Made by a program: the position numbers and the translations under genes. The notes beneath the pieces were generated by a model. That model worked only from the letters and a program-made list of their open reading frames with translations. It searched no databases and was not told the DNA's origin. DNA of 57,126 nucleotides, taken from Echinostoma caproni. Taxonomy: Eukaryota; Platyhelminthes; Trematoda; Plagiorchiida; Echinostomatidae. Positions 1 to 12,444 of the stretch are shown one piece after another (position 1 is the stretch's first letter; the number at the start of each line of letters is the position of its first letter). The stretch is from contig UZAN01041577.1 of the NCBI GenBank assembly GCA_900618425.1, forward strand, positions 1 to 57,126, in the 5' to 3' direction.

Positions 1-475
1 AAAGAGTAGATAACCATAGAAGTGGCCAGCGTAGGCAGCCTATCTTTGTGGCTAGTTCGGATGATGGGCGAGCCTGTGAACACACGATAATCGAGCTGCG
101 TTGAAAGTCCGCTTCATTGCACGCGTCAGACGTTTGTTCAAGAGGTCTGATAAAGGATAACCGTTTTCTCTGCGGACGTCCTTAATTTTTATTATTTCTT
201 CATTTACCACATTTTCAGAGCAAATTTTTCGCGCTCCTGATGTGAGACTCCGAATTAAATTTCTCCTCTGTCTGAGTGGGATGAAACTGTAAAAGTGTGT
301 TTATTGTCCCGTCCAAGTTGGTTTCTATGTATTCGACGCTCTAGAGAACCATCATCTCTTCGAAAGAGTGCCACATCAAGGAAGGCCAAGTTGTCATTTT
401 CTTCAGTTTCCAACCTGAACTGAATTAATTCGTGAGCTTCGTGAGCTTCTACTCTCTCTAGAGAGGATGAACCGG
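1..475 (-). mobile_element. Penelope-like element fragment (RT C-terminal part), runs off the left edge
   Basis: Read on the minus strand from about 475 down to 1, this is the part of a PLE polyprotein just after the reverse transcriptase catalytic box. Visible pieces in order are an NLAFLDV strand followed by a GSLERR stretch, the family signature KPTWTGQ then THFYSF, then LIRSLT..ARKIC, and VNEEIIKIKDV..ENGYP, which leads into the linker before the endonuclease. In PLEs this module would reverse-transcribe the element RNA. It is dead: about one base is missing before KPTW, and the tyrosine codon normally between Q and T is TAA. The YxDD box is absent, so the copy is 5'-truncated near 480. 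The endonuclease would lie outside the window. The family assignment rests on recalled motif order, not a search. Confidence 0.72.
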
Positions 476-479
476 CTTC

Positions 480-2400
480 ATCAAGATCTCTGGGGATTTA
501 TCACCAGTCATGTCTCCAACACCCTCGAGGGTGCACTACCAGCCCTTACACAACCAGGTGAGATCCATAATACCTTGGTAACAGTTCAGTGTGATTACGC
601 AGTCTGCGGACTGCTTTTCTAGACACCGGATCAAGAACATGATCTCGTCCACTCAGTTTGGCGGAACTATTTAGTTTGCATGCTTGAGGCTGATATCAAC
701 CGCATTCTGACGAACTCGACTGCATTGAGTAGGCTTATCCCACCGGCGAAGCGGTTGCCGTGGCGTGCAACTTCATGGGGCCGCAAGCTCCAGTTGGTTA
801 ACTAATGTGGAACCGAGGAAAGGAAATTTTCTGTAAGAATTTGACAAGTTGATTAACCGAAGAAATTATGAGCACCGGAAGCTCCAACAAACCAATTAAC
901 ACCTTCCATTGTTAAGCTCACACCGAAACAAAAAGAAAACCACAAGCAGTACTTGATGACTGTGAAATTTAGTGGACTTATCGGGCAATACTTCACGGGT
1001 AAAGGTCTCTGCTCGAGACCAGGAGATTCATAATTCGACTTCCGCCAGAGACAGCGAATTATGCACCGATGTCCAGTATTCTGTCTCTACCATTGCATGC
1101 AATGATTACTTCATGCTTTTACTGTCCCAATTTTGACAAAGTAAAATATCCGGTTTTTTGACATCAGTGTCACAGGTGAGGCAACATACGGACCTAGCTA
1201 TCAACACATTTTGGTCATGGTGTGGTCATCTCCAACGAATAGGAGAAACTGTATTGATAACAATCAATTAATCATCGAATTTTCTGCTGAACTCAAAACC
1301 GAATGTTATGGGATTTCATTATTACCTGTCTTCTCGAACATTCCGTTTTATGCGTGAATAGGGTTTGGTCAGCCTATAAAGATGTTTTAATGAGCCGACG
1401 TAATCCGAGGAAGATATTAGGAAAAATGGACGACCTATGCACTTGTCACTCTAATTATGGTTTTCCATTCCAGAGATAATAAAATAGGCCTGACAGTTTT
1501 CCGATGTTGGAGCTACCAAGCTGTGATACGGAAGAAATGAAACTGAACTAAACTTGAGTTTTAAGTTATTACCGATCGGGACACGGATACCGATTCATCA
1601 TGAAAAACTGTGATTTTAACCGGTCCCATCGTTCCTATTTTTGTGTGCCTAAATCAGGCTCATCTCACAGTCCTCGAAAGGATTTTTCCCAGTTTGCAAT
1701 TTTTACAAAGAGCTTACAACTGAGCTGAAAAAACGTAATCAAATGAGGACAAACGAAGAGAAGAATCGATTTTGATCAACCTTTAACTAGAACGACTGGA
1801 TTGGTTGGATGGGTCGTACGGATGAATTCAAGTTGGGGGGAACCAATTTCCCCAATTCAGAGCGATTAGGTGTGTTGCTGATTGACCGGAATACTTGGGG
1901 AAGTAATCAATGAGCAACGGAGGAAAACAAATTAAAGATTCTCACCCAATGTTTGCAAACGGGTAGTGCAGTTCCTTCTTGCTCACACACAGCGATGTAA
2001 GCAGATATGGTGGGGAACGTTTTATCCCAGAAATAATGTGACAGTTTTCATTCGGTATGACATTTTGATAATTTGTCTAAATCAATTCGGGGTGCGGAGG
2101 GGAGATGAATTATAGTCAAAGGAAACTGACCGTTTGTAGTTCTACATTTAGTCTTGTGTATTTCTGAACTATAAATTCGGAACAGGGATGGATGATGAAA
2201 GACGATGTTGGAGTCAATAAAGGAGTAATGTCATTCCAGTAGATTCTCAGGTGATTCACAAATGTGTGTGAATTCTTTCTTCTTTTTTTATTTTCATTTT
2301 CAGTTTAAAATTTACAATAACAAGTATAGAAGAAAACAAGGTTGGCAGCGAGCCGCAGTTTGGAAATCTAGCGGATCCATGGTCTCATAAACGGAAATGT
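480..2400. other. No gene seen; possible unclassified repeat at 480-800
   Basis: Bases 480-800 are less AT-rich than the DNA to the right, have the palindrome CCCTCGAGGG near 532, and abut the truncated PLE end, so they could be another repeat or the PLE insertion target. No protein family is readable in any frame. From 800 to 2400 all six frames are closed at short intervals, and I see no promoter, RNA gene or repeat that I can defend. Confidence 0.3.
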
Positions 2401-2419
2401 AGTTTTTCAAGCTAAATTA

Positions 2420-2612
2420 TTAAATCTTATTCACCAGTTTAGAGTATAAAAATCTTCCCATGATTCCAGTTAAACCTCCGGACATCTGATTGCCCCAAAA
2501 TGCGCTGAACAATGATTGCCGTTTGTCCATCGAACACACCAAATAGAATGATGATTCTAAACAACCAGGAGTAAGTGAAAATAAGGGCGATTTTGAGCAA
2601 TATTGACCAATT
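2420..2612 (-). CDS. Weak candidate terminal exon, membrane-like or unknown
   Basis: On the minus strand a long pyrimidine-rich tract (about 2660-2617) ends in a CAG acceptor at 2613, followed by 193 bases open in two frames. One frame gives a very hydrophobic stretch rich in I, L and F; the other gives a less biased 63-residue C-terminus ending SKLVNKI, stop at 2420-2422. The acceptor is the only positive signal. The hydrophobic frame is what AT-rich DNA often yields by chance, and no homologue is recognised. There is no clear AATAAA downstream. Treat it as a splice-site-supported guess only. Confidence 0.18.
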
Positions 2613-3683
2613 CTGGTTAAGTTGGCAGAGAAAGGATATGACAGGAAGAAATAAGAATGGGATCATTTTATAAATGAATTGAAGTTGTGCACATAGCTTA
2701 CTTAACACTGGTACGTACAATGATTTCAAGCCTCATCTGATATGATTATAATACACGTGCGGTACAGGCTGTCAGTGTCAGTCTGTTTCAGAATTTCCTT
2801 AGGATCAAGAAATCACAGGGTAAATTAGCTTACAGGATAGGCTGTGAACCCTTTGGACATGAAAGTTTTCATATTTAGGCTGAAGGCTTAAATACAGTTA
2901 AAATGTGCTTTGTTTGTTGTGGATTACCGCAAAAGGTTTGTGGCCTCTTAAAACTTCGCCGTGTTATTCGTGGAAATGTGCCAACTGAGAAAGCTACAGG
3001 GATGTCCGGTCAAGTATCTTCTTTCGCACCCCGAAAGGTGAATATTCCGCAGCATGATAATTATGCTGTTGAAATTAGATTTGAAGCAAACGAATTGAGA
3101 ACCACGATGAAAATGTGTTTTCTTGTTCATGTTGTGTTTAACAGTAAAATCCACCTTCAGGTAAACGGAGTGGCCATTGAAACTTTCTTGGTTCCGGTTC
3201 TGGCTGATAAACGTATCTCAATTCATGGGAACAAAACTTAAAGAAAAGGTGAAATTCACACCGGTGTTCCGCCGTTATTTCGATGATATTATTCATAACT
3301 GGCAAAATCAGACACCGAAGTAACGTGTGCTGCATAGCGATATTAAATGGTCCTTAAACTGAAAAGCTAATTACTCACTACGATGTCTTGAATTGTATTT
3401 ACCTCAGCCAAGCGATGACAAGACAGCGATTCATCACAAATATATATGATCCAAACAGTGTTTAAACTTTAAAAGCTTTTATCTGATACTTTACGGAAGT
3501 GATTGGTATGAATCTTGTTTTACAAAATGCGATGCCTGTATAGTCCGGATCAGATCATTTCTACCCTGAAAAAAGTGGTTGTCGTGAGCTGATGACTAGA
3601 AGACCTATTACGATTGAGCATTAGGCTCTGCTCTGAGCGGTACTGAAAGACGAAATATGTGATACCTTTAGAGATTTTATACC

Positions 3684-3686
<3 letters not shown>

Positions 3687-3719
<33 letters not shown>
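3687..3719. repeat. (AT)n microsatellite
   Basis: About 15 uninterrupted AT dinucleotides. The IYIYIY reading frame across it is a repeat artefact. Confidence 0.9.
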
Positions 3720-3720
<1 letters not shown>

Positions 3721-4054
3721 CACTGACCTAAATTGTGAGAAACAGAACAGGCTTAATCGATATATCGAAATCCTTCAGGAAATTTCATACGCGTATGGGC
3801 TTTTAAGATTATTAAGCCTGACACTATCAACAGTGATATCCTCTTTGAACACTTTGATATTCACAGAATCCCTGTTGCATGAATGAAAGTAAAGTATTGC
3901 AAACAGATCGCAAAAGTTTCCCACCAAGTAACAGAAAGTATGGCGAACAGGGCCACTTTACCGTGAAGAGCTTTGTTTCTACGATGAAGCGTACAAATTT
4001 CACTCGACAGTAATCGATTTATTAGGTTTTTCTAAAAATAACCAAAAAGGAAAC

Positions 4055-4745
4055 CCTGAATGAGTAACATCAATCCTCGCGACACATGATACGTCGGACA
4101 AACTAGTAGAAAGCTCAAGATATGATTAGATGAAAATACACGGGCGGTCAAAAGACACGAGGAGCAATCACAATCTCAATCCACATGGATGTTGCGAATC
4201 ACTTCTTGGAACTGGACAACACAACAATAATCGAAAGAGGAATCAGAAAGTCAATACGGGAATCCATCAGCACTCCATAATGAACAGTATAAATATGCAT
4301 ATAGAATTGGAATCCACCGATCCCAATCTAAGGAAGCACTGGTGACTCGAGGTTGCCTCAGCTGGAACCGGTCCAAAATCAGTCTAAACCAGTTTGGAAC
4401 CAGCTCAAAACTGGTTTGCGGTTGATCCAGGAAGCCAATCGACCAATGAGGAAAAGGGTGGTCACTATGACAACGAAACAGTCAATCAAATCACAGAAAA
4501 AGGTTGCTGTTATTTAATAGGATTAAAGGGACGCAAACAACCTATTGAAACCCCCGAACAGAACTATATGAGCCTGGTGACACTGAGAACTGATGCTCCC
4601 CCGAATTCACTCTGATAGTGTGGCCTAGCTTGGCTACGAAACTTCTGCGAACAACACTTCCAGCGCGGAGAATTCAACAAAACTAACACCAGAATCAACC
4701 CATTTCTGAGAGAATAAGTTCATGATACCGTGAAGCTTGTGTTCA
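4055..4745 (+). mobile_element. Penelope-like element 3' end with decayed GIY-YIG endonuclease
   Basis: The GIY-YIG nuclease module that PLEs carry after the reverse transcriptase starts at 4090. YVGQTSRKL (core YxG with the arginine of SRK) is followed by LDE.TRAVKRHE, then in a second frame SIHMD..NHF, IIERGIRKSIRE, and in a third frame MNSINMHIELE...LRKHW, the usual end of this domain. The nuclease would nick target DNA for priming. There are at least two frame changes and an in-frame TGA after LKI. Behind the stop lies a ~400-base non-coding tail of the PLE type, ending in a tract reading GCTACGAAACTTCTGCG. The tail has a perfect 10-bp hairpin at 4386-4417. No reverse transcriptase is visible upstream of 4055, so the copy is 5'-truncated. 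Confidence 0.68.
4386..4417. repeat. Perfect inverted repeat (10-bp stem, 12-base loop) in the PLE tail
   Basis: AAACCAGTTT at 4386-4395 is the exact reverse complement of AAACTGGTTT at 4408-4417. It lies in the non-coding 3' tail of the PLE fragment and could be an RNA structure recognised by its reverse transcriptase; that role is inference. Confidence 0.6.
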
Positions 4746-7700
4746 CAGTGTGCAGTCACTGAGTCCTTCCATGTTCTAAGTCTTTATTGACAACCAAAAG
4801 CAGGAATAAAAGGCCGAAAATTCATAGTCTATTGAAAGGAGCCAGACTCAACAAATAATGATAGTTAAAATGTTCCAACAAGACGGGCCACATCAGATTA
4901 TCACATCATACACTGATCGAATCATTGCAGTCACATAGAAGTCTAATAATCATACTCACTATCATCGATATAGTTGATGTAACCAATATCACGGATACAA
5001 TAATAATGGCAATTTTATAATAATCTGCTTCGGTTAGCCTAGTTGCATTGCACGGGTGTCAAAAACTATTTATCAAAGTGGGTGTAGATTTCATTGCCCG
5101 TGAGTTCATTTTCTCCACATATATGCGATGCATGTCATTGGCTTTCGATTTACTTGTGATTGCCAACAAAGAGTATTCGGCGTCTTGTCGGGATTTTCAG
5201 CAGTACGAACTTTGCATCCCTATCAGAATTCAAACCAAAAACGTTTCGGTTGGGATTTAAAACCCTTAGCTAGGATTTAAATGGCTGACGGTCAATATGA
5301 ATGAATGCACTGCTCAGCGGCTATCCTTGGGAACATTGGTCCACGCTTGTGAGCGTAATTTTTCAGTTGTACAATGAAATCCGCATAGACGATGCAACGC
5401 TTTAATCTTGAAAGATATCAACTGCTCCTGTGCCCCGGGAATCACTAACACTGAATGCCATGGGATATTTTTGAAGATAAGATCACAATATTAGGATTTT
5501 ATTGAACAATTTGGAGGCATATTATGCACTGTTCGCAAAACCCGGTACCTGTAAGTTGCAACAACCGCCATGATCGATTTACTGGGGTTTCGTGGACATC
5601 AATCTCTGTTATCTCACAGGCACGCCTTCAAATCTTCTCGAACTTTCAAATTAACTGGCGGATTACGTAAGTGAAACCTTGTCACAAAGCATTATCTAGG
5701 TTAGGACAGAATAAATTTGATATGAGGTTAACAGATATTAGCGATCAAGCAGCTTCTAGATAAATCTGAGCAGAGATTATAATCAGGCGGCATAATCCGG
5801 AGAAGAATTAGGTCAAAATCACAATGACCGCTCACACGAATTCATCTACGAGCCACTGAAGTTTGTACTCTGTCGACTCATGCAACTCCTGCTCTTGAAT
5901 AGACTTATGTATGTGGTGCTGACGTAAACCTCTAATATGTGGACGGATTATGTTTCAGGCTGTGTGCATGTGCTTTATTTTGTGATAAGACGGTTGACAC
6001 CCCTGGTAAGATGGATCCACGAAAACTTCGAAACTTGTGTCCTTAACTCTAGATAGGTTTTCACCTTAATCGTGTATCTATTCTGGACAAAAATTAGGGT
6101 CAAGAACACAGAGGACAACTGATTAGACAACTTTCCATCAGATTCATTTGTTGAAAAGATAAAGATATCATCGAATCAGTAAAAGTCAGCTTTAGAATTC
6201 AGTTAAATTATTAAGCTAACATTTTAGAAACGCGGGAACAAAAAGTGCTATTTAAATTTAGGCTGTCGTGTAGACGTTAATCCTAGCAAACCATTTTCCA
6301 ACAGGACATTTTGTCCAATTGACAGAAGTTGATTTTTATCCATCTATCTTGTGCGGTCAGGCGGAAAATTATGGGGTGAAGAATGTGTTTAACTGATAGT
6401 TTTGAAACACGAGAGGAGGTGTGTTGCTTAAAAGCAGAACGAAATAAGTATCTGCCACACTCACATACGGAACTTTTTGATTGACCGGCCATTTTATGGG
6501 AAAGCTAAGGGATCACGGGAGAGAGAGGCCCAGAAACTTAAATGACCAATTAGGTAACGTAGGGATCACGCTACAACCATTTGTCCAGACAGGAAATGGA
6601 ACGGAACCAAGTGGATAGGGAATGAGTGACACACGGGCAATTTTCTTTCGAAAGCAAAACCCCCTTCGTGCGTTCACTCATTTTAAGCATATTGCTTAAA
6701 GCGTTGTTCATTGCTTTTTAAATGAAACTTGTAAGTACACGTTTTACGGTGTGTGCTTCATTTACTGGACTTCATTATGTACTTCGGGCTATTCTCCCTT
6801 GCACATCTAAGTGCACTTTGATCCAACCTGTCCGAGATCCATCACTCTTCCTTTTAGTCAGTTTTTCGCCAGTTTATGTTCATATGCACCTTTGATAACA
6901 TGGAAAGTGCATCAATGCCGATGGACTGAAAACAAGCTAAGCCAATCTGAATAACACATTGCCCAACAGCAATGGAGTATCTGCGTTTATTTTGGCGATA
7001 TCGATTTGCGGTTGCTCTTCTGAACCGTTGCCCAAAAATCAATCCATCTGTCTGCTTTCTTGCCAGGCTCATGTTGTCATATATTCATTAGTAATATCTC
7101 TTGCATTGAGCACGAACGATCGCATCAGCTGTCTGCACAATGATCGCAGATTTTTGTATTTTTGTATTTTGTATCTCCACTGTTGTTAGTTGTCTTATAC
7201 TGTGGTCAACAATGAGTCCTATCAAGCTGTTCTCTTCAGAGTGGACAGATAACTGCGACACAGCATGACATCAGACAACGCAGGGATGACAAAAAAATAT
7301 GTAACAATGTTTCTCTAAATCAGTTTGACTAATGTCGATTGCCTTGAGCACAAGGTTCATAGTGCAATAATAAAAACAAATATGTTCCCAGTTTTCCGAG
7401 CAATACTTAATGGTTGGAAATGCCGTTGAATGATTACAAATAATCATTGCAATTCTGTCATCTGCAACTTGGGCCTATTAAAAAAAACAATATGACAGCT
7501 TATTCTTTAGAAGTGTGAGAGCTATTTTATATTGCCTTTTCAACAAAACGATTTGCATATAGCAATCTTCAAGGACAATTAGTAGATATTTAGTGGTGGC
7601 TTATTTGGGTCACATAACATTTGATTGAGCATAATTATGAGACATAAAGTCTAGCTGACAACTCCTTGCTAAGGTAATGCCTAACCCTGGAGAGCTGGAC

Positions 7701-10040
7701 CAAATGTAGTAGATATGAAAATCAGCATGAAATATATGGAATGGAAACTACACCCAACTCTGACGAAACCCGTTCACTGCTTTCAAATTCAGAGTTTTAT
7801 TATGGGAAATATTTATGATTGGTTGTTTTCCTTGTCCCTTACGGCTTTCGCACAACTGGATCTACTTAAGTAACATAGAGAGAGATAAGGTGTCACAAAT
7901 TTTCGTTATTCCGTGTACTTCTACGGATGTCGAAACAAACTTTTTTATTCAGTTTGTGAGTGAAAGAACCGATTACGGATGTTAAAATTACGTAGAGTTA
8001 CAGAGAATTCCAAATGCTAAACACTTTGAGGGTAAAAGAATGACGTCCGATTGGTGGTCGGCAGTTTTGTATTCCGTTTAGAATCTCAGTGAAATTGTTA
8101 TTGCCACGAGAGGTTAAAGTGTTTATTGCTAATTCGATGTATTCATCTGTTGCCTGTTTAGGTAAGTGATGAAATTATCTCACACGCTGTAGCAGTTAAG
8201 GAATGTTTGGCGGTGGATGAACGCCAAACGCCGACCGCCACAATAAACATTCATCTGAGACCCAGTGTTAGAAACGGATTCATTAAGTGTTTCGGAACTA
8301 AAGTTATCATCTTTACTTGTTTCAGAAGGAAATAACAGATATCCAAGCGAATGTTTTGTAACATTTTTCACCATTTGGATCGAATTTTAATGTTCCTACT
8401 GAAATGAAATATTCAAACTTTTCAGCCGACTATGGAAAATGTACTGATGATGTGAGAGAAAGTCAGGGTTTCCTCTATTATGTGACCTTACTTGCAAACA
8501 GGGGGTATTTTATATAGTAAATGAATCGTGAGATCATGCTGATTGCTTTATTCTTCCCACTTCTGAATATCACCTCAAATGACAGTAATCAATGGGCACA
8601 CCAAATTGTATAAATATCATCCATTCTACGATAAGATTTTCCCGGATCCTGCCAGAGTTCAATAGACAAACAACATACCTATGAAAACTGACGCAAATTC
8701 ATTTTCCGGTTGATTCACCGGCAACTTATGCATAATCTGTATTACATACCATGTCGATTATGTGGTTAAGCAACACCACATTACCAATATTGTGATAATC
8801 GATAGGTTTTGCTTTTAATTTTTAGTCTATATTAGGAAAATATGCAGGTTTTGACTCAAAAAGGAATAGAAAATAATAGATTTATCGAGGTCTATTAGCA
8901 AATTTATTAACAATACTAGTTTCATACCTCACAGGAAAGCATCCAAACTGTTTTTCACTTCAAGTGACAGTTTTGGTGTTTGTGTTCCCGTATGTCTGTG
9001 TTACTGAGACTGGGGAACTTCCACGATACAAATAAGGTAACATACAGTCATGCACCGCATAGAAGTAAAGTACTCTTTATAATTCCGCCGAAGAAATGAC
9101 AATAAAAACAACTCAAGATGCACTTTTGGCCTTCCGAATCCGAGGTTCACACGGGCATTTTACGAGATTAGCTTATCGACTGAACTTTCACCCACTGAAC
9201 AAAAGCCAGACTGTATGAGCTCAAGAGGCACCAAATTTATTTAAATCATCCATCAAAACTGAATTACATATGCAAAATAAATTTCAGTGGAAAAAGATAG
9301 TCTCTTTTTATTCCTCTTCTCAGTACGCTTATTCAATCAATGTGGTCCTTAGTTGGGGATGTAGAATTGAAGGCTTATTATTTTTCAGGTTGATTTTTGT
9401 TACGATACTTACACGGAATTTAACAACTGACCATAAAATTCAGTGACAAAGAAAGCTCACTCCCAGTATTTTTCAATTCTGACAATACTTCATCGTATAG
9501 AAAACTAGCAAAACAGAAACGGTTTTTGAGAGAAAGAAAAGTTCACAATAAATTACCCTGGAGTTTGATGTTGAGGCAAATGCTTAGTTCAACCCCCTTG
9601 GTAAGTATCTTGAATAGAAGCTACCTTGACAATAAATCGCAAATCGTTTACAAGGATTGCGTGTGTATTGAGCACATTCACATTAGGCGAGTTAATTCAC
9701 TGGGGTGCAAAAGCTCTGCACCAGTAAATGACTTCCGCGTAACAAAGCTAAACCACACAGAGTGACGTTCATGAATCCATTCGAACAATTGTTTGACGAA
9801 GCGGTCGATGTATGCTGTATCGTAAAATCAAGTAACTGAATACACATCGAGTGAAGAATTAGATTCAGACACTGTGCTTTATTCGCTTAGACGTGGACAA
9901 CATATGAAGCATTGCTGTGTAGGTGGCGTTGATTAATACTAGATGCATTACATCAACCAATGCGTCCCTTTCAAAGGCAGAGCAATGCCGATTGACTTCA
10001 TCTTACGCTTAGTCGTTTTTAAATATTTTAATTACATACA
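4746..10040. other. 5.3 kb without a supportable gene
   Basis: Six-frame reading gives only short chance frames of low complexity or unlike any family I know. The one structured item is the quasi-palindrome at 8201-8252, listed separately. The interval is best read as intron or intergenic DNA; very old repeats cannot be excluded by eye. Confidence 0.4.
8201..8252. repeat. GC-rich quasi-palindrome able to form two exclusive hairpins
   Basis: GAATGTTTGGCGGT (8201-8214) pairs with ACCGCC (8234-8239) and AAACATTC (8245-8252), leaving a 5-base bulge at 8240-8244. Inside it GTTTGGCG (8205-8212) pairs perfectly with CGCCAAAC (8222-8229) over a 9-base loop. The two pairings use the same left-arm bases, so they exclude each other. 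The patch is markedly GC-richer than its surroundings. Confidence 0.6.
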
Positions 10041-10759
10041 TTACATTTTAATTACCTACTGTTACTAACGTCCCATTTCTAAATCGAATCCAAGAAACCG
10101 TAGCCCTTGTTCTACCGTATGCTCGCTGCAGATCTACTTTGTCCCATCTGCTAAGCAGCGAACCTACATGATATTGTCTTGAGCGAGACATTGATGCGCC
10201 CACTTTTGAACTTATCCGAGCAATAGAGACTGTGCTTCCGAGTAGGTAGGGGTGACGAAAGATACATAAAACGAGAATTATTGGATATGTACCATTGTAC
10301 ATTGTGCCAACTTTTTGGGCTAAATAACTGGAACTGGCTGGAAGTGGAATGTAAAAGATATGCATAACTTTGTAAAAGAAAATCCCGATTGAAAAATAAC
10401 TTTGCTAACCGCCAGTTCGCTTTTCACCAATATTTTCATCAGTGAAGCGATTGAATATCGGTGCAGTTACTTACTCAGCGGCAACTGGGAAATAGGCCTT
10501 CCTTCGGATGACTTAAGGTAACGTAGTTATTTTTACACATACAATGTCCACTTTAAGCTTTTTGACAACCTGTATTGAAAAGGGATTGTGTAGCCATGCG
10601 ATCACCACCAGATTTGTTTATGATCAAGCTGGAAACGAACCATATACAGCAGCGAATGCAAGATTGTATTGTACAAGCGAAACTTGGATCACACACAATG
10701 TGTGAGTGATGTGGCCTCACGCGAAAAGCAAAGCGTGAAATACGGTTATGGCTGCTCAC

Positions 10760-11545
10760 TAACACATTACACACTTTAAAAGTGGAGAATAAAAAACAGT
10801 TGATATTTCTAGACATGCAATGGAGTAAACCAAGAGGTGGTTCGAGGCAGAGTTCAGTGCACTGTGAACGACACGGAACGACCAATACATCGATTTTTAC
10901 GGCTGTGTGCCGCTCAAAGTGAGAGGTAATTTGGTGCACTACCAAGCAGACAGAGCGATGAAGAATAACAGGAAAGATGAAACAAAAGAAGAGTTGCGAT
11001 CCTTATGAACTATTTCACCACACAATGGATGTCTGAAACGCTTAGTTCTCACAATGAATCAGTACATTAGGGATACTCTGAGGTTTGGAAGAATCCTACA
11101 CGAATTTACTTACCGAGTTCCGCAATTAGAAATCACTCGCACGAAGAGGACCATTTTAATGCTGCTAGTAAATCCTTCCAGGCAGTAAAACTCAATCTTT
11201 CGTTCTCTCTCAGGTCTGGGACGTGTCTACAATTAAAATTCACACGTCCTAATTAAGTCACCTTCTTCTGTGCGTATTCATTTACTTGCCTCTCCCTTTG
11301 ATGCAGCATACACCAACTGCACAACCAGGCAATTTTCCGAACAAATACGTGAACATCACTGTAAGTTGCTTGACACTGGAAGGCTTAAGTCATTCACTAA
11401 AGTAGTGGTTTCACATCTATCTGATAAAAGATTGACTGCGACTAAGGCATTCTGTTTCATGTATGCGGTTTACCATTGATTGTTCCCTGTGTACGCCAGC
11501 CACATTCGAAGCTATCGAAATCCATCTCCGCGAGACGAGTTCACT
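10760..11545 (+). mobile_element. Penelope-like element fragment (RT C-terminus, linker, GIY-YIG)
   Basis: Read on the plus strand this follows PLE protein order. LKVENKKQLIFLDM near 10780 is followed by GGSRQSSVHCERHG, which stands in for the conserved T.V.RKPT segment. IYLPSSAIRN lies near 11105, then FNAASKSFQ..KLNL and TFFCAYSFTC. A frame change leads to NCTTRQFSEQIREHHCKLLDTGR and VVVSHLSD in the open frame ending at 11479. That last block is the second half of a GIY-YIG nuclease: the arginine of TTRQ and the REHH segment are present, but the YIG tripeptide itself is lost at the frame change. Several stops and shifts make it a relic. No YxDD box is readable upstream of 10760, so the start is uncertain. 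Confidence 0.6.
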
Positions 11546-12330
11546 TACCGAAAATCCGCATTACTGCGGATGTATTAGTATTCAACCATTCATTTACAGT
11601 TGAACAAATGACTGCTAAACTAGTTGATCACTGCAAATCTCACATCTGAAGCCGCCCAAAAGTAAAGATGAAGTGGTGACAATATCTGACTGAACGGATG
11701 ATAAATGTCTATCTGGATAAATAAATATACAATGGTTACCAAAAGTTTAAAGCCAACATTTTTTACTCTCTTGCTAAGGCGGTATTAATTATGATGGTTC
11801 TGGAATTCGAACGATCAAAAGTGTTTTCATCTTTCTGGAACTTATTTTATGCAACTCGATAATTTTTCAGTCGATTTACTGACGGGAATGTCTATGGTGC
11901 ACTAGCCGACGTCTCGTCAAAGTGTTGCTCGGTTGGTTAGGTTTACGTCACGGGCATCGTGCTCAAATATCGACGTCTCTTTTACACCCCGTTTGGCTCC
12001 CTCGTTTTAAACAGGCTCCGGTAATTTAGCCACCCAACACATCATTGTTTTGCTCCATTCAGCTCCGTTACGGTTGACAAACATTTTAGATTTTCATTCT
12101 TTGAGAGAGGCTTTATGCTTAAAATTTGTCTTCAATGCACCCTCAAACAGAATAGGTTTTTTTATTACACTACGAAGTTTGTTGAACAGTAGACGGGGTA
12201 AACCCCATAGCTGTTCGTTGAAGGAAACTGGTAACCTTAGCCCCGAGACTTCGGGTGGCGAACCACATAAGGCCCCGATAGGTTGGTTATGATGTTGAAC
12301 CGAACGACAGCAGAGCTGCCTACCACCAAA
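11546..12330. other. No gene; flank of the tRNA-like SINE
   Basis: The open frame at 12050-12292 has no recognisable family and abuts the SINE head at 12334. Part of this stretch may be the SINE body or another repeat, but I cannot define its limits. Confidence 0.3.
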
Positions 12331-12333
12331 GAC

Positions 12334-12420
12334 GGGTGACGGTGGCGGGGATCGAACCTCGGACCATAAGGTTCGAAGAACGTCGGTGACAGCGACTAAA
12401 CCGCTGAGCCACCAGCACCC
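12334..12420 (-). repeat. tRNA-derived SINE head with RNA polymerase III A and B boxes
   Basis: On the minus strand TGGCTCAGCGGT at 12411-12400 matches the A-box consensus, and GGTTCGATCCC at 12358-12348 matches the B box. The spacing of about 42 bases is compatible with a tRNA-like promoter. The ends (GGTG at 12420, CACC at 12337) can partly pair like an acceptor stem. The middle does not fold as a clean anticodon arm, so a retroposed SINE is likelier than a working tRNA gene. The body and tail of the SINE were not delimited. Confidence 0.6.
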
Positions 12421-12444
12421 TAAGCAGGAGATAGTAAACCAATT

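Noticed and set aside
2903..3241. 112-codon plus-strand frame with an internal CAG|GTAAAC
   Set aside because: There is no good acceptor in the right phase and the antisense frames are also open; too weak.
10048..10365. 105-codon minus-strand frame ending at a possible TAG|GTAATT donor
   Set aside because: Protein-like composition, but the acceptor is poor and no family is recognised. It might also be damaged upstream PLE DNA; not strong enough to list.
10553..10945. 130-codon minus-strand frame
   Set aside because: The plus strand of 10760-10945 reads as PLE (KKQLIFLDM), so this frame is its shadow.
12334..12420. Functional tRNA gene
   Set aside because: A and B boxes are present, but the anticodon arm and the full acceptor pairing do not form; a SINE head explains it better.
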